Part shown: positions 55,327 to 64,000 of the stretch, one piece after another
Numbering within the stretch: the stretch's first letter is position 1
Layout: each line of letters starts with the position of its first letter
Assembly (NCBI RefSeq): GCF_000241955.1
Contig: NC_016818.1
Span: 4,030,001 to 4,094,000, forward strand
Length of the DNA stretch: 64,000 bases
Direction of reading: 5' to 3'
Source of the DNA: Rahnella aquatilis CIP 78.65 = ATCC 33071
Lineage (GTDB): Bacteria > Pseudomonadota > Gammaproteobacteria > Enterobacterales > Enterobacteriaceae
Notes under the pieces: model-generated
The model's database searches: none
What the model saw: the letters and a program-made list of their open reading frames with translations, nothing else
What the model was told of the DNA's origin: nothing
Program-made: the position numbers and the translations under genes

Positions 55327-56988
55327 ATGTCCTCGTCCCGTTTACAACAACAGTTCATCCGCCTGTGGCAAAGCTGTCACGGTGAAGACACCGAAACCAC
55401 ATTACAGGCCTTGTCACAGATCCTGAACTGTTCACGCAGACACATGCGCTCGTTGCTCAGTACCATGCAGGAACAGGGCTGGCTGCAATGGGATGCCGAA
55501 GCCGGACGCGGCAAACGTTCCACGCTGAAATTTTTGTATACCGGGCTGGCACTCCAGCAACAGCGCGCTGAAGAGCTGCTGGAACAGGACAGCATTGATC
55601 AACTGGTACAACTGGTCGGCGACAAAACGAGGGTGCGTCAGATGCTGTTGTCACAGCTAGGCCGCAGTTTCCGTCAGGGCAAACATATTCTGCGCGTGCT
55701 GTATTACCGCCCGCTGGTTAATCTGCTGCCAGGCACCATGTTGCGCCGTTCAGAAACCCACATCGCCAGACAAATTTTCAGCGGCCTGACACGCATAAAT
55801 GAGGAAAATGGGGAAGTCGAAGGCGATTTAGCCCATCACTGGCAGGAAATTTCTCCGCTGCACTGGCGTTTTTATCTGCGCCCCGCCATTCATTTTCATC
55901 ATGGCCGCGAACTCAGCATGGCAGATATCATCGCCACCTTTGCCCGCCTGAAATCACATCCGCTGTTTAGCAACCTGAAGTCGGTCACGACCCCCACGCC
56001 CAATGTCATAGACGTCCACCTGAACGCGCCCGATCGCTGGCTACCGTGGCTGTTCGGCAATATCCACGCGATGATCCTGCCGCAGGAATGGCAGTCATTG
56101 CCTGATTTTGCCCGACATCCGGTCGGCACCGGCCCTTACGCGGTGGTACGCAATATGAAAACTCAGCTGCGCATCCGCGCCTTTGACGATTATTTTGGTT
56201 TCCGTGCGCTTATCGACGAAGTGAATATCTGGGTTTTACCGGAACTGAGTGAGGAGCTGGTGCATTCCGGCGTGCAGCTTCAGGCCGATGAATCCGGCAA
56301 AAGCGAGCTGGAAAGTCGCCTTGAAGAAGGCTGCTATTTTCTGCTTTTTGACCAGCGTTCACCGGCCGGACAATCAGAAGAAACACGCCAGTGGTTGTGC
56401 GATTTACTCAATCCCATCGCTTTACTCAATAATGCGGAACCGGTTTACCAGCGCTACTGGTCCCCGGCGTATGGCCTGCTGCCGCGCTGGCATCATAAAG
56501 CGCCACAGCCGCGTCCGCCAAAACCGCAAAACCTGACTCAGGTCACGCTGACATTCTACGGTGAGCATTCTGAACATCAGGCCATCTGCAATGCGTTGCA
56601 TCCGCTGCTGGCGGCGGAAGGTATCGAACTGATTATTCAGGTGGTGGATTACGCGGTCTGGCACCGCGGCGACGCCACCAGTGATTTATGGCTCGGCAGC
56701 GCCAATTTCACCCTGCCGCTGGATTTTTCACTGTTCGCACATTTCTACGAACTGCCACTGGCAAAGCACTGCTTCAGCGAAGAGATGATCGATGATGCCG
56801 CGCAGTGGCACGCAGGGAATTTATCGATAGCGAAGTGGAGTCAGAAACAAACGGTCAGCCATCAGATCCATCCGCTGTTCCATCACTGGCTGGTGTTGCA
56901 AGGACAACGCAGCATGCGCGGCGTGCGCATGAACACCCTCGGCTGGTTCGACTTTAAATCCGCCTGGTTTGCGCCACCGGACAGTTAA
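55327..56988 (+). CDS. sgrR: Transcriptional regulator SgrR
   Basis: Activator of SgrS under glucose-phosphate stress; the C-terminal domain resembles solute-binding proteins and is thought to sense a small molecule. The 553 residues have an N-terminal winged-helix (about 1-110, [24 protein letters not shown] in two parts) and an SBP family 5-like domain. Length matches E. coli (551). ATG follows GGAGCTCCCC. Divergent from sgrS with about 75-100 bp between them; thiB follows after the riboswitch. Confidence 0.95.
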   Translation: MSSSRLQQQFIRLWQSCHGEDTETTLQALSQILNCSRRHMRSLLSTMQEQGWLQWDAEAGRGKRSTLKFLYTGLALQQQRAEELLEQDSIDQLVQLVGDKTRVRQMLLSQLGRSFRQGKHILRVLYYRPLVNLLPGTMLRRSETHIARQIFSGLTRINEENGEVEGDLAHHWQEISPLHWRFYLRPAIHFHHGRELSMADIIATFARLKSHPLFSNLKSVTTPTPNVIDVHLNAPDRWLPWLFGNIHAMILPQEWQSLPDFARHPVGTGPYAVVRNMKTQLRIRAFDDYFGFRALIDEVNIWVLPELSEELVHSGVQLQADESGKSELESRLEEGCYFLLFDQRSPAGQSEETRQWLCDLLNPIALLNNAEPVYQRYWSPAYGLLPRWHHKAPQPRPPKPQNLTQVTLTFYGEHSEHQAICNALHPLLAAEGIELIIQVVDYAVWHRGDATSDLWLGSANFTLPLDFSLFAHFYELPLAKHCFSEEMIDDAAQWHAGNLSIAKWSQKQTVSHQIHPLFHHWLVLQGQRSMRGVRMNTLGWFDFKSAWFAPPDS

Positions 56989-57033
56989 TCGGACTATCGC
57001 ATCGCGCCGTTAATCACTAGAATGACATCCGTT

Positions 57034-57246
57034 CTCAACGGGGTGCCCGATTTGTTAAAGCAGCGATGTAAACGCCGCGAGCAAGTGTTCAGCCGGTGAA
57101 GGCCAGCGCACAGAAAGCGGAGCGTACACAAAGTACGTGAGCATTTCGAGCACTGCCCGACGCCGGATCAACACCTGCGCAGCAAGTTTGGCTGAGATTT
57201 AGACTCGTCGAACCTGATCCGGTTGATACCGGCGGAGGGATTTGAG
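57034..57246 (+). promoter_or_regulatory. TPP riboswitch (THI element) with a long P3 insertion
   Basis: P1 is CTCAA (57034-57038) with TTGAG (57242-57246). The core has ACGGG/CTCGT (P2), the invariant GGGGTGC (57040-57046) and CTGAGA (57192-57197), and ACCTGATCC-GG...ACCGGCGGAGGGA (P4/P5, 57212-57240). P3 is closed by CCGATTTGTT (57047-57056) with AGCAAGTTTGG (57181-57191). Beyond it lie 124 extra nt that fold into their own long hairpin; E. coli has a short loop there. It should control the thiBPQ operon in response to thiamine pyrophosphate. Confidence 0.9.
57087..57172 (+). repeat. Hairpin-forming insert (MITE/ERIC-like) inside the TPP riboswitch
   Basis: An imperfect palindrome of 86 nt: outer arms GTTCAGCCGGTG (57087-57098) and CGCCGGATCAAC (57161-57172), middle arms GGCCAGCGC (57101-57109) and GCACTGCCC (57150-57158), apical CGTAC-ACAAA-GTACG (57123-57137). 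The layout resembles small dispersed palindromic elements of enterobacteria; that it is repeated in the genome is inference. Confidence 0.55.
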
Positions 57247-57301
57247 ACTGCGCGATGCTCACTCAAAATCCTTTGCCCTTTCATTTTTTTGGAGCGCAAA
57301 G

Positions 57302-58285
57302 TTGAAAAAATTATTGTCCTGCCTGCTGTTACTTTCTGCACCTGCATTTGCGGCAAAACCTGTTCTGACGGTGTACACCTACGATTCTTTTTCTGCCGAC
57401 TGGGGCCCCGGCCCGGCCATCAAAAAAGCCTTTGAGGCCCAATGCGGCTGCGAGCTGAAATACGTGGCGCTGGAAGATGGCGTGTCTTTACTCAACCGTC
57501 TGCGGATGGAAGGTAAAAACAGCCAGGCGGACGTCGTCCTCGGGCTGGATAACAACCTGTTGCAGGCGGCGGAACAAACCGGTTTATTTGCCAAAGCGCC
57601 GAAAACCGACGCCAAACTGACGGTGCCCGGCGGCTGGAATGACAGCACGTTCGTACCTTACGACTACGGCTATTTCGCCTTCGTCTATGACAAAAACAAA
57701 CTCAAGAACCCGCCAAAAAGCCTTGATGAGCTGATCAACAGCGACCAGAAATGGAAAGTCATTTATGAGGATCCGCGCACCAGCACGCCGGGTCTGGGCC
57801 TGATGCTGTGGATGCAAAAAGTCTACGGCGACAAAGCCCCCGAAGCCTGGCAAAAACTGGCGAAGAAAACCGTCACCGTCACCAAAGGCTGGAGCGAGGC
57901 CTACGGTTTATTCCTCAAAGGCGAAAGCGATCTGGTGCTGAGTTACACCACCTCTCCGGCATACCATATTGTCGAAGAGAAGAAAGATAACTATGCCGCG
58001 GCTGACTTCAGCGAAGGTCATTACATGCAGGTGGAAGTGGCCGGTCAGCTGGCGAACAGCAAGCAGCCTAAACTGGCCGAAGCCTTCATGAAATTCATCA
58101 CCACGGAAGATTTCCAGAAAGTGATCCCGACCGGCAACTGGATGTATCCGGTCGTGGATACGCCGCTGCCTGATGCCTTTAAACAGCTGACCGTGCCGGC
58201 CAAATCCCTGCAATACAGCGCACAGGATGTCGCCACTCACCGCAGCCAGTGGATCCAGGCATGGCAGAACGCCGTCAGCCGTTGA
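57302..58285 (+). CDS. thiB: Thiamine/TPP periplasmic binding protein
   Basis: Substrate-binding protein of the thiamine, TMP and TPP importer. From a TTG at 57302 the protein is 327 residues, the E. coli length, with a signal peptide MKKLLSCLLLLSAPAFA. The mature part begins KPVLTVYTYDSF and contains DPRTSTPGLGLMLW, KGWSEAYGLFLKGES and PTGNWMYPV, which bind thiamine. The TTG is favoured because GGAG lies 7 nt upstream and no ATG is available; a more upstream start would fall inside the riboswitch P1. Followed by thiP with 25-nt overlap. Confidence 0.95.
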   Translation: MKKLLSCLLLLSAPAFAAKPVLTVYTYDSFSADWGPGPAIKKAFEAQCGCELKYVALEDGVSLLNRLRMEGKNSQADVVLGLDNNLLQAAEQTGLFAKAPKTDAKLTVPGGWNDSTFVPYDYGYFAFVYDKNKLKNPPKSLDELINSDQKWKVIYEDPRTSTPGLGLMLWMQKVYGDKAPEAWQKLAKKTVTVTKGWSEAYGLFLKGESDLVLSYTTSPAYHIVEEKKDNYAAADFSEGHYMQVEVAGQLANSKQPKLAEAFMKFITTEDFQKVIPTGNWMYPVVDTPLPDAFKQLTVPAKSLQYSAQDVATHRSQWIQAWQNAVSR

Positions 58286-59871
58286 TCCCGCGCTGGCTGT
58301 GGCCGGGGGTCATCGCGTCGCTGGCTATGTTGCTGGTGGCCGCGCTGGCCTTAGGCTCTCTGTGGCGTCATGCGCCACAGATGAGCGGCGCCTCCCTCTT
58401 GCAGGATCCGTATCTCTGGCATGTGATCCGCTTTACCTTCTGGCAGGCGCTGCTTTCAGCGCTCTGCTCAGTGCTGCCCGCTATTTTGCTGGCACGCACG
58501 TTGTTCCGTCGCCGTTTTCCCGGCCGCCAGTTGTTATTACGTTTATGCGCGATGACACTGGTGCTGCCGGTTTTGGTGGCGGTGTTTGGCATTCTCAGTG
58601 TCTATGGACGACAGGGCTGGCTGGCGCAGATTTGCGGCTGGCTGGGTATGGATTACCATTTCTCGCCCTATGGCTTACAGGGCATTTTGCTGGCGCACGT
58701 ATTTTTCAATCTGCCGCTGGCGACACGCCTGTTATTGCAGGCACTGGAAAATATCGCCGTTGAGCAGCGCCAGCTCGCCGCGCAACTGGGCATGAACGTC
58801 TGGCAGCAATTTCGCTTTGTGGAATGGCCCGCGCTGCGCCGGCAGATTTTTCCCGCCGCTGCCTTAATCTTTATGCTGTGTTTCGCCAGCTTCGCCACGG
58901 TGCTTTCACTGGGCGGCGGCCCGCAGGCGACCACCATTGAACTGGCCATTTATCAGGCGCTGAGTTACGACTACGATTTAAGCCGCGCCGCGACGCTGGC
59001 GCTGATCCAGCTTTTTTGCTGTCTGGCGCTGGTGTTGCTCAGTCAGAAACTCAGTCAGGTGTTGCCGGTCGGGCAAACCCATTCTCAGCGCTGGCGTAAC
59101 CCCGACGATTCGTGGCCGCGACGCATCGCTGATAGCGTGCTGATTGGCCTCGCGTTGCTGCTGATCCTGCCGCCATTACTTGCTGTGATGACCGACGGTG
59201 TAAACCGGGCAGCGGTTGGGGTTTTACAACAACCTGCGCTCTGGCAGGCATTATGGACATCAGTGCGTATCGCGCTGGGCAGCGGACTATTATGTGTGCT
59301 GCTGACCATGATGCTGCTGTGGAGCAGCCGCGAACTGCGGTTACGCAAGAGAAATAGCTGGGCGCAGACGATGGATCTGAGCGGCATGCTGATCCTCGCG
59401 ATGCCGGGTATTGTGCTGGCGACCGGTTTCTTCCTGTTGCTCGGCGATACCACCGGTTTACCACAGTCGCCATGGCCGCTGGTGATCCTCACGAATGCAC
59501 TGATGGCCGTCCCGTATGCATTAAAAGTGCTGGATAATCCGATGCGCGACGTGGCAGAGCGCTACACGCTGCTGTGCCTTTCGCTGGATATGCATGGCTG
59601 GCAGCGGCTGCGCCGGGTTGAACTCAGCGCCCTGAAACGCCCGATCGCGCAGGCGCTGGCTTTTGCCTGCGTGCTTTCGCTGGGGGATTTCGGTGTGATT
59701 GCCTTGTTCGGCAACGAGAATTTCCGCACCCTGCCGTTTTATCTGTATCAGCAGATCGGCTCTTACCGCAGCCAGGACGGCGCGGTGACGGCGCTGTTAT
59801 TACTGCTGCTATGCTTCCTGTTATTCACCCTGATTGAGAAACTGCCGGGCCGCCATGCTGACGCTGAATAA
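58261..59871 (+). CDS. thiP: Thiamine ABC transporter permease
   Basis: Inner-membrane permease of the thiamine importer, with two fused permease halves of the BPD_transp_1 type. The 536 residues equal E. coli ThiP. Each half has an EAA-like loop: [23 protein letters not shown] near residues 170-190 and a second near [22 protein letters not shown] at 58261 ([10 protein letters not shown]) lies inside thiB (25-nt overlap), aligning with E. coli MATRRQPLIP. Confidence 0.96.
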   Translation: MAERRQPLIPRWLWPGVIASLAMLLVAALALGSLWRHAPQMSGASLLQDPYLWHVIRFTFWQALLSALCSVLPAILLARTLFRRRFPGRQLLLRLCAMTLVLPVLVAVFGILSVYGRQGWLAQICGWLGMDYHFSPYGLQGILLAHVFFNLPLATRLLLQALENIAVEQRQLAAQLGMNVWQQFRFVEWPALRRQIFPAAALIFMLCFASFATVLSLGGGPQATTIELAIYQALSYDYDLSRAATLALIQLFCCLALVLLSQKLSQVLPVGQTHSQRWRNPDDSWPRRIADSVLIGLALLLILPPLLAVMTDGVNRAAVGVLQQPALWQALWTSVRIALGSGLLCVLLTMMLLWSSRELRLRKRNSWAQTMDLSGMLILAMPGIVLATGFFLLLGDTTGLPQSPWPLVILTNALMAVPYALKVLDNPMRDVAERYTLLCLSLDMHGWQRLRRVELSALKRPIAQALAFACVLSLGDFGVIALFGNENFRTLPFYLYQQIGSYRSQDGAVTALLLLLLCFLLFTLIEKLPGRHADAE

Positions 59872-60565
59872 ACTGACGTATTTGTACGAACATCTGCCGA
59901 TGCGCTTCGATTTACAGATCGACGCCGGTGAACGTGTGGCGATCCTCGGCCCGAGCGGCGCAGGGAAAAGTACCCTGCTGAGTCTGGTCGCCGGTTTTCT
60001 GGCTCCGGTCAGCGGGCAGATCCTGCTAAACGGCGCAGATCACAGCGCGACGCCTCCGGCAAAGCGTCCGGTGTCGATGCTGTTTCAGGAAAATAATCTG
60101 TTCTCGCATCTGACGGTGCGTCAGAACATGGGGCTGGGATTGCATCCGGGGCTGAAACTTACCGCGCAACAGAAGCAGGAACTTGAAAACATCGCGCAAC
60201 AGGTCGGGCTGGCCGAATGTCTGGAGCGCCTGCCATCGCAGCTTTCCGGCGGTCAGCGTCAGCGTGTTGCTCTGGCGCGCTGCCTGTTACGCAGTCAGCC
60301 GCTTTTACTGCTCGATGAACCGTTTTCAGCACTCGATCCGGCGCTGCGCAGTGAGATGCTGGGTCTGCTGGATAAGGTGTGCGGCCAGCGTAATCTGACG
60401 TTGCTGATGGTGTCGCACAATCTGGATGACGCGGCGCGGATTGCTCCGCGAACGCTGCTGATTGTTGATGGCAGGATTTTTTACGACGGGCCGACGCAGG
60501 CACTGGCCGACGGCACTGCGCCGCAGGCCAGCGTGTTGGGGATAATGCCGGAAATCAGCGGGTGA
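59855..60565 (+). CDS. thiQ: Thiamine ABC transporter ATPase
   Basis: ATP-binding subunit of ThiBPQ. The 236 residues contain Walker [10 protein letters not shown] (32-40), the Q-loop [11 protein letters not shown], the signature [13 protein letters not shown], Walker [17 protein letters not shown] and the switch His in [14 protein letters not shown] at 59855 lies inside thiP (17-nt overlap). Its stop overlaps the converging yabI gene by 11 bp; no terminator is visible between them. Confidence 0.96.
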   Translation: MLTLNKLTYLYEHLPMRFDLQIDAGERVAILGPSGAGKSTLLSLVAGFLAPVSGQILLNGADHSATPPAKRPVSMLFQENNLFSHLTVRQNMGLGLHPGLKLTAQQKQELENIAQQVGLAECLERLPSQLSGGQRQRVALARCLLRSQPLLLLDEPFSALDPALRSEMLGLLDKVCGQRNLTLLMVSHNLDDAARIAPRTLLIVDGRIFYDGPTQALADGTAPQASVLGIMPEISG

Positions 60566-61322
60566 TCACTTGCCACAGCAAATGCCCATAAACCGGCATC
60601 ATCGGCTGTTCACTCAACATCACCAGACTCACCACTGTCGCCACAAGACTCAGCACACAGACGATACGCAGCCGCGGTAATGGCAGCCATTTGGTCATCG
60701 CATCAGGCGACGCTTTGCCCGAACGGAACCCGCGCCACAGCAACCAGGCACTCAGCCAGATCAGCACCACGGCGGCAAACAGCATCCATTTGAAAACCGA
60801 ACTGTTGTGGCTGGCCGGAATATCAATGGCCACACCTGCCAGAATGCCCGGCAGGAAATACACCGGCGGCCAGGTGATACAGCCAATAATATTCGGCGGC
60901 GCAAATTTATACGGCGGCAGATTCAGCATACCGGCAACCATCGGCACCAGCGGCCGTGTTGGCCCGATGAAACGCCCGATGATCACCGTCGCAAAACTGT
61001 GGCGATCCAGCGCATAACCGGTTTTATCCAGTAATGACTGGTAACGTTTGAGGAAGCGCCAGCGATGCAGCGGCTCCTTGAAACCGCGTCCAATGAAATA
61101 CGAGGCCCAGTCGCCGAAGAAACATCCCAGCCCCGCCGCCAGCCAGGCTTCGTACAACCCCACCTGACCGCTGCCGATCAGCGTCCCGAGCGTCGCCATC
61201 ATCACGGTGCCGGGCAAAATCAGCCCGACCAGCGCCAGCGACTCGAAGAAAGCCACCACGGCGACAATAATTAATGCAAAGCCCACCGACTGAGCGACCA
61301 GATGTTGTAGATAGGCTTCCAT
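60555..61322 (-). CDS. yabI: DedA-family inner-membrane protein YabI
   Basis: Member of the DedA/DTT-like membrane family, proposed to act in lipid flipping and membrane homeostasis. The 255 residues have several hydrophobic segments, the [14 protein letters not shown] stretch with the conserved acidic residue and the [17 protein letters not shown] signature. Matches E. coli YabI (254). In E. coli araC lies next to it; here araBADC is absent and polB follows across 217 bp. Confidence 0.93.
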   Translation of the reverse strand: MEAYLQHLVAQSVGFALIIVAVVAFFESLALVGLILPGTVMMATLGTLIGSGQVGLYEAWLAAGLGCFFGDWASYFIGRGFKEPLHRWRFLKRYQSLLDKTGYALDRHSFATVIIGRFIGPTRPLVPMVAGMLNLPPYKFAPPNIIGCITWPPVYFLPGILAGVAIDIPASHNSSVFKWMLFAAVVLIWLSAWLLWRGFRSGKASPDAMTKWLPLPRLRIVCVLSLVATVVSLVMLSEQPMMPVYGHLLWQVITR

Positions 61323-61501
61323 ATCTTCCCAGGATTCAGTTACGCCTGCGCCAATTGCGCAGATAAATGAGACAAGTGTGAGTTTTCTGTATTCTCATTG
61401 TAGTAAATACATCAAGCGGCTGAATTGTCAGCGCATGAACTATCACAGTCAACCGGGTAATTGTATGCGTATTTGGCAGAAACCTGGGTCATAGACAAAG
61501 G

Positions 61502-61517
61502 CTGTATAAATAACCAT
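61502..61517 (+). promoter_or_regulatory. Imperfect LexA (SOS) box upstream of polB
   Basis: CTGTATAAATAACCAT fits CTG-N10-CAG except that the last triplet is CAT. The AT-rich core resembles the E. coli polB SOS box. It lies 22 bp upstream of the first possible start codon. Confidence 0.5.
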
Positions 61518-61539
61518 ACTCTGTTGTCATTCCTTATCT

Positions 61540-63972
61540 GTGCATCTTTACCGTTTCGAGGCGCTTATTACTTCCACCTTTGTCCGTCCCGCTTCAGCCC
61601 CTACTGACACTCCGCCGCGTCAGGGATTTGTGCTGACCCGCCACTGGCGCGACACGCCGCGCGGTACCGAGGTGGAATTGTGGCTGGCGACCGACGAAGG
61701 GCCGCAGAAAGTGCGCCTGCCTTTACAGGAGTCCGTGGCGTTTATTCCGGCCGAACAACGCGCGGCGGCAGAGCGCATTCTCGCCGATGAAAAAAATGTC
61801 AGCCTGCGGGAATTACCGCTACAGGATTTTCATTCGCGGCCGGTCCTCGGGCTGTATTGCCCGCAACACCGGCAGCTTATGCGGATGGAAAAACTGCTGA
61901 AAGAAGGCGGTGTCAGCATTTTCGAAGCCGATATCCGCCCGCCGGAACGTTTCCTGATGGAGCGCTACATTACTGCGCCGGTATGGTTCAGCGGCAAACC
62001 AGGCCCCGGTCATTTGCTGCTTGAAACAAAAATGAAGCCCGCTGAGGATTACCGCCCGCCGCTGAAACTGTGTTCGCTGGATATCGAAACCAGCGGCAAC
62101 GGCGAACTGTACTGCATCGGGCTGGAAGGCTGCGGGCAGCGCCACGTTTATATGCTCGGCCCGCCAAACGGTGCGCCTGACGCTCAGTTTGATTTCAACA
62201 TGGTTTACGTCGACAGCCGCCCGCAGTTGCTGGAAAAACTCAATGAGTGGCTGGAAACCTATGATCCCGACGCCATCATTGGCTGGAGCGTGGTGCAGTT
62301 TGACCTGCGGGTTTTACAGAAACACGCTGACCGCTACAAAATTCCCCTAAAATTCGGGCGCGGCGGTGGTGAACTGGAATGGCGCGAGCACGGTTTCAAA
62401 CAGGGACACTTTTTTGCTGCCGCTGCGGGCCGCCTGATCATCGACGGCATTGAAGCGCTGAAATCGGCGTTCTGGAACTTCAACTCGTTCAGTCTGGAAT
62501 TCGTCTCGCAAAGTTTATTAGGCGAAGGCAAAGCCAGCGACAATCCCTATCAGCGGCTGGCCGAAATCGAACAGCGTTTTCGTGAAGATAAACCGGCGCT
62601 GGCACGCTATAACCTGAAAGACTGCGAGCTGGTGACGCGTATTTTCGCCAAGACTGAACTGATGCCGTTTTTGCTGGAACGCGCCTCGGTCACCGGTCTG
62701 GCCGTGGATCGCAGCGGCGGTTCAGTGGCGGCCTTTACTCATCTTTATTTACCCCGCATGCACCGCGCCGGTTACGTCGCGCCCAATATGGGCGAATTGC
62801 AGGGCGAAATGAGCCCCGGCGGCTTTGTGATGGATTCGCGTCCCGGTTTGTATGATTCGGTGCTGGTACTCGATTATAAAAGTCTGTACCCGTCGATTAT
62901 CCGCACCTTCCTGATCGACCCGGTCGGGCTGGTCGCCGGGCTGAAACAACCGGACGACGAACATTCGGTACCGGGGTATCGCAACGCCCGCTTCTCGCGG
63001 GAAAAACATTGTCTGCCGGAAATCGTCCGCCAGATCTGGATGGGTCGCGAAGAAGCCAAGAAGCAGAAAAACAAACCGCTCTCGCAGGCACTGAAAATCA
63101 TCATGAACGCGTTTTACGGCGTGCTCGGCTCGAGCGGTTGCCGCTTCTTTGATCCGCGTCTCGCCTCTTCCATTACCCTGCGCGGACACGACATCATGCG
63201 CCAGACCCGCGAACTGATTGAAGCCGAAGGTTATCAGGTGATTTACGGGGATACCGATTCCACCTTTGTCTGGCTGAATAAAGCCCGTTCGCAGGAAGAG
63301 GCCGACGCGATTGGCCGCCGTCTGGTTGAACAGGTGAATGCGTGGTGGAAAGGCCATCTGCAACAGGAATACGGGCTGGAAAGCGCACTGGAACTGGAAT
63401 TCGAAACGCATTATCAGCGTTTCCTGATGCCGACCATTCGCGGCTCGGAAACCGGCAGCAAAAAGCGTTATGCCGGTCTGGTGAAAGACGCCGACGGCGA
63501 GCACATCGTTTATAAAGGGCTGGAAACGGTGCGCACCGACTGGACACCGCTGGCGCAGGAGTTTCAGCAGGCGCTGTATGAGCGGGTCTTTCACCGCCAG
63601 CCGTATCAGGATTACGTGCGCGATTACGTGGCGCGCACGCTCAGCGGCGAGTTTGATGACAAACTGGTGTACCGCAAACGCCTGCGCCGTAAGCTGAGCG
63701 ATTATGAGAAAAACGTCCCGCCGCATGTCCGCGCGGCGCGGCTGGCGGATGACTATAATGTGCTGCACGGTCGCGCCAAACAGTATCAGAATGGAGGCTG
63801 GATCAGCTACGTGATGACCACCTCCGGCCCCGAACCCCTGGAAAACCGTCAGTCTCCGGTCGATTACGATCACTACATTGAGCGTCAGCTTGAGCCGGTC
63901 GCCGATGGCATTTTGCCTTTCCTTCACGATGACTTTGCTACACTGATTACAGGTCAGATGGGTTTATTTTAA
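61540..63972 (+). CDS. polB: DNA polymerase II
   Basis: SOS-inducible family B polymerase with 3'-5' proofreading, used in translesion bypass and replication restart. The 810 residues (from GTG at 61540) contain the exonuclease motif SLDIETS near 179-185, the polymerase motifs LDYKSLYPS near 443-452 and YGDTDST near 568-574, and the C-terminal clamp-binding peptide TGQMGLF. E. coli PolB is 783 residues and begins just before the equivalent of QGFVLTRHW at residue 28. The start is uncertain: no ATG exists, the GTG lacks a ribosome site, and an in-frame ATT at 61567 follows GAGG at 5 nt. Confidence 0.95.
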   Translation: MHLYRFEALITSTFVRPASAPTDTPPRQGFVLTRHWRDTPRGTEVELWLATDEGPQKVRLPLQESVAFIPAEQRAAAERILADEKNVSLRELPLQDFHSRPVLGLYCPQHRQLMRMEKLLKEGGVSIFEADIRPPERFLMERYITAPVWFSGKPGPGHLLLETKMKPAEDYRPPLKLCSLDIETSGNGELYCIGLEGCGQRHVYMLGPPNGAPDAQFDFNMVYVDSRPQLLEKLNEWLETYDPDAIIGWSVVQFDLRVLQKHADRYKIPLKFGRGGGELEWREHGFKQGHFFAAAAGRLIIDGIEALKSAFWNFNSFSLEFVSQSLLGEGKASDNPYQRLAEIEQRFREDKPALARYNLKDCELVTRIFAKTELMPFLLERASVTGLAVDRSGGSVAAFTHLYLPRMHRAGYVAPNMGELQGEMSPGGFVMDSRPGLYDSVLVLDYKSLYPSIIRTFLIDPVGLVAGLKQPDDEHSVPGYRNARFSREKHCLPEIVRQIWMGREEAKKQKNKPLSQALKIIMNAFYGVLGSSGCRFFDPRLASSITLRGHDIMRQTRELIEAEGYQVIYGDTDSTFVWLNKARSQEEADAIGRRLVEQVNAWWKGHLQQEYGLESALELEFETHYQRFLMPTIRGSETGSKKRYAGLVKDADGEHIVYKGLETVRTDWTPLAQEFQQALYERVFHRQPYQDYVRDYVARTLSGEFDDKLVYRKRLRRKLSDYEKNVPPHVRAARLADDYNVLHGRAKQYQNGGWISYVMTTSGPEPLENRQSPVDYDHYIERQLEPVADGILPFLHDDFATLITGQMGLF

Positions 63973-64000
63973 ACAAAAGAAGGCGCAGCTCTTGTGATTC

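Noticed and set aside
62749..63927. 392-codon open frame antisense to polB
   Set aside because: It mirrors the polB reading frame in a GC-rich gene, shows no ribosome site and no recognisable domain. The polB protein is conserved over the same stretch.

Overview
The window is a stretch of enterobacterial core chromosome, about 64 kb, densely coding and lying in reverse order relative to E. coli K-12. Gene order and near-identical protein sequences (AroP, LpxC, FtsZ, the dcw proteins, LeuABCD) place it in Enterobacterales. A DUF721/DciA gene beside secM, a FAA1-type acyl-CoA ligase beside ilvI, and the absence of araBADC between yabI and polB suggest Yersiniaceae (Rahnella/Serratia/Ewingella-like). 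The genus is an inference. I saw no rRNA, tRNA, IS element, prophage or CRISPR array, and no clear pseudogene.

Layout. 1-5.0 kb: pyruvate dehydrogenase operon pdhR-aceE-aceF (minus; aceF runs off the left edge) with a perfect PdhR operator. 5.4-9.4 kb: aroP behind a tandem TyrR box, then a two-gene sugar cassette (GPH symporter and GH43 glycosidase) not found here in E. coli. 9.5-15.4 kb: ampDE, nadC and the type IV pilus genes ppdD-hofB-hofC, preceded by a CRP-S-like site. 15.5-18.8 kb: guaC, coaE-zapD-yacG and mutT. 18.9-22.8 kb: secM-secA with a translation-arrest secretion monitor, and a divergent DUF721/DciA gene squeezed between secM and lpxC. 22.8-40.6 kb: the complete division and cell wall cluster mraZ-rsmH-ftsL-ftsI-murE-murF-mraY-murD-ftsW-murG-murC-ddlB-ftsQ-ftsA-ftsZ-lpxC, all minus, with mostly overlapping or near-touching genes.

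41.3-53.6 kb: cra, ilvIH, an acyl-CoA synthetase, leuO, then the leu operon (leader peptide, attenuator, leuABCD). Cra, LeuO and the leucine/isoleucine/valine pathway lie together here. 53.7-57.0 kb: the sugar-phosphate stress module setA, SgrS (encoding SgrT) and divergent sgrR. 57.0-60.6 kb: a TPP riboswitch followed by the thiamine ABC transporter thiBPQ. 60.6-64 kb: yabI (DedA family) and polB (DNA polymerase II).

Most of the window is housekeeping. The least ordinary items are a TPP riboswitch whose P3 arm carries a ~124-nt hairpin-forming insertion, the antisense embedding of the DUF721 gene between lpxC and secM, a variant SecM arrest peptide, a long nested inverted repeat upstream of ilvI, a 12-codon ORF with a perfect Shine-Dalgarno sequence downstream of aroP, and the start and SOS site of polB.
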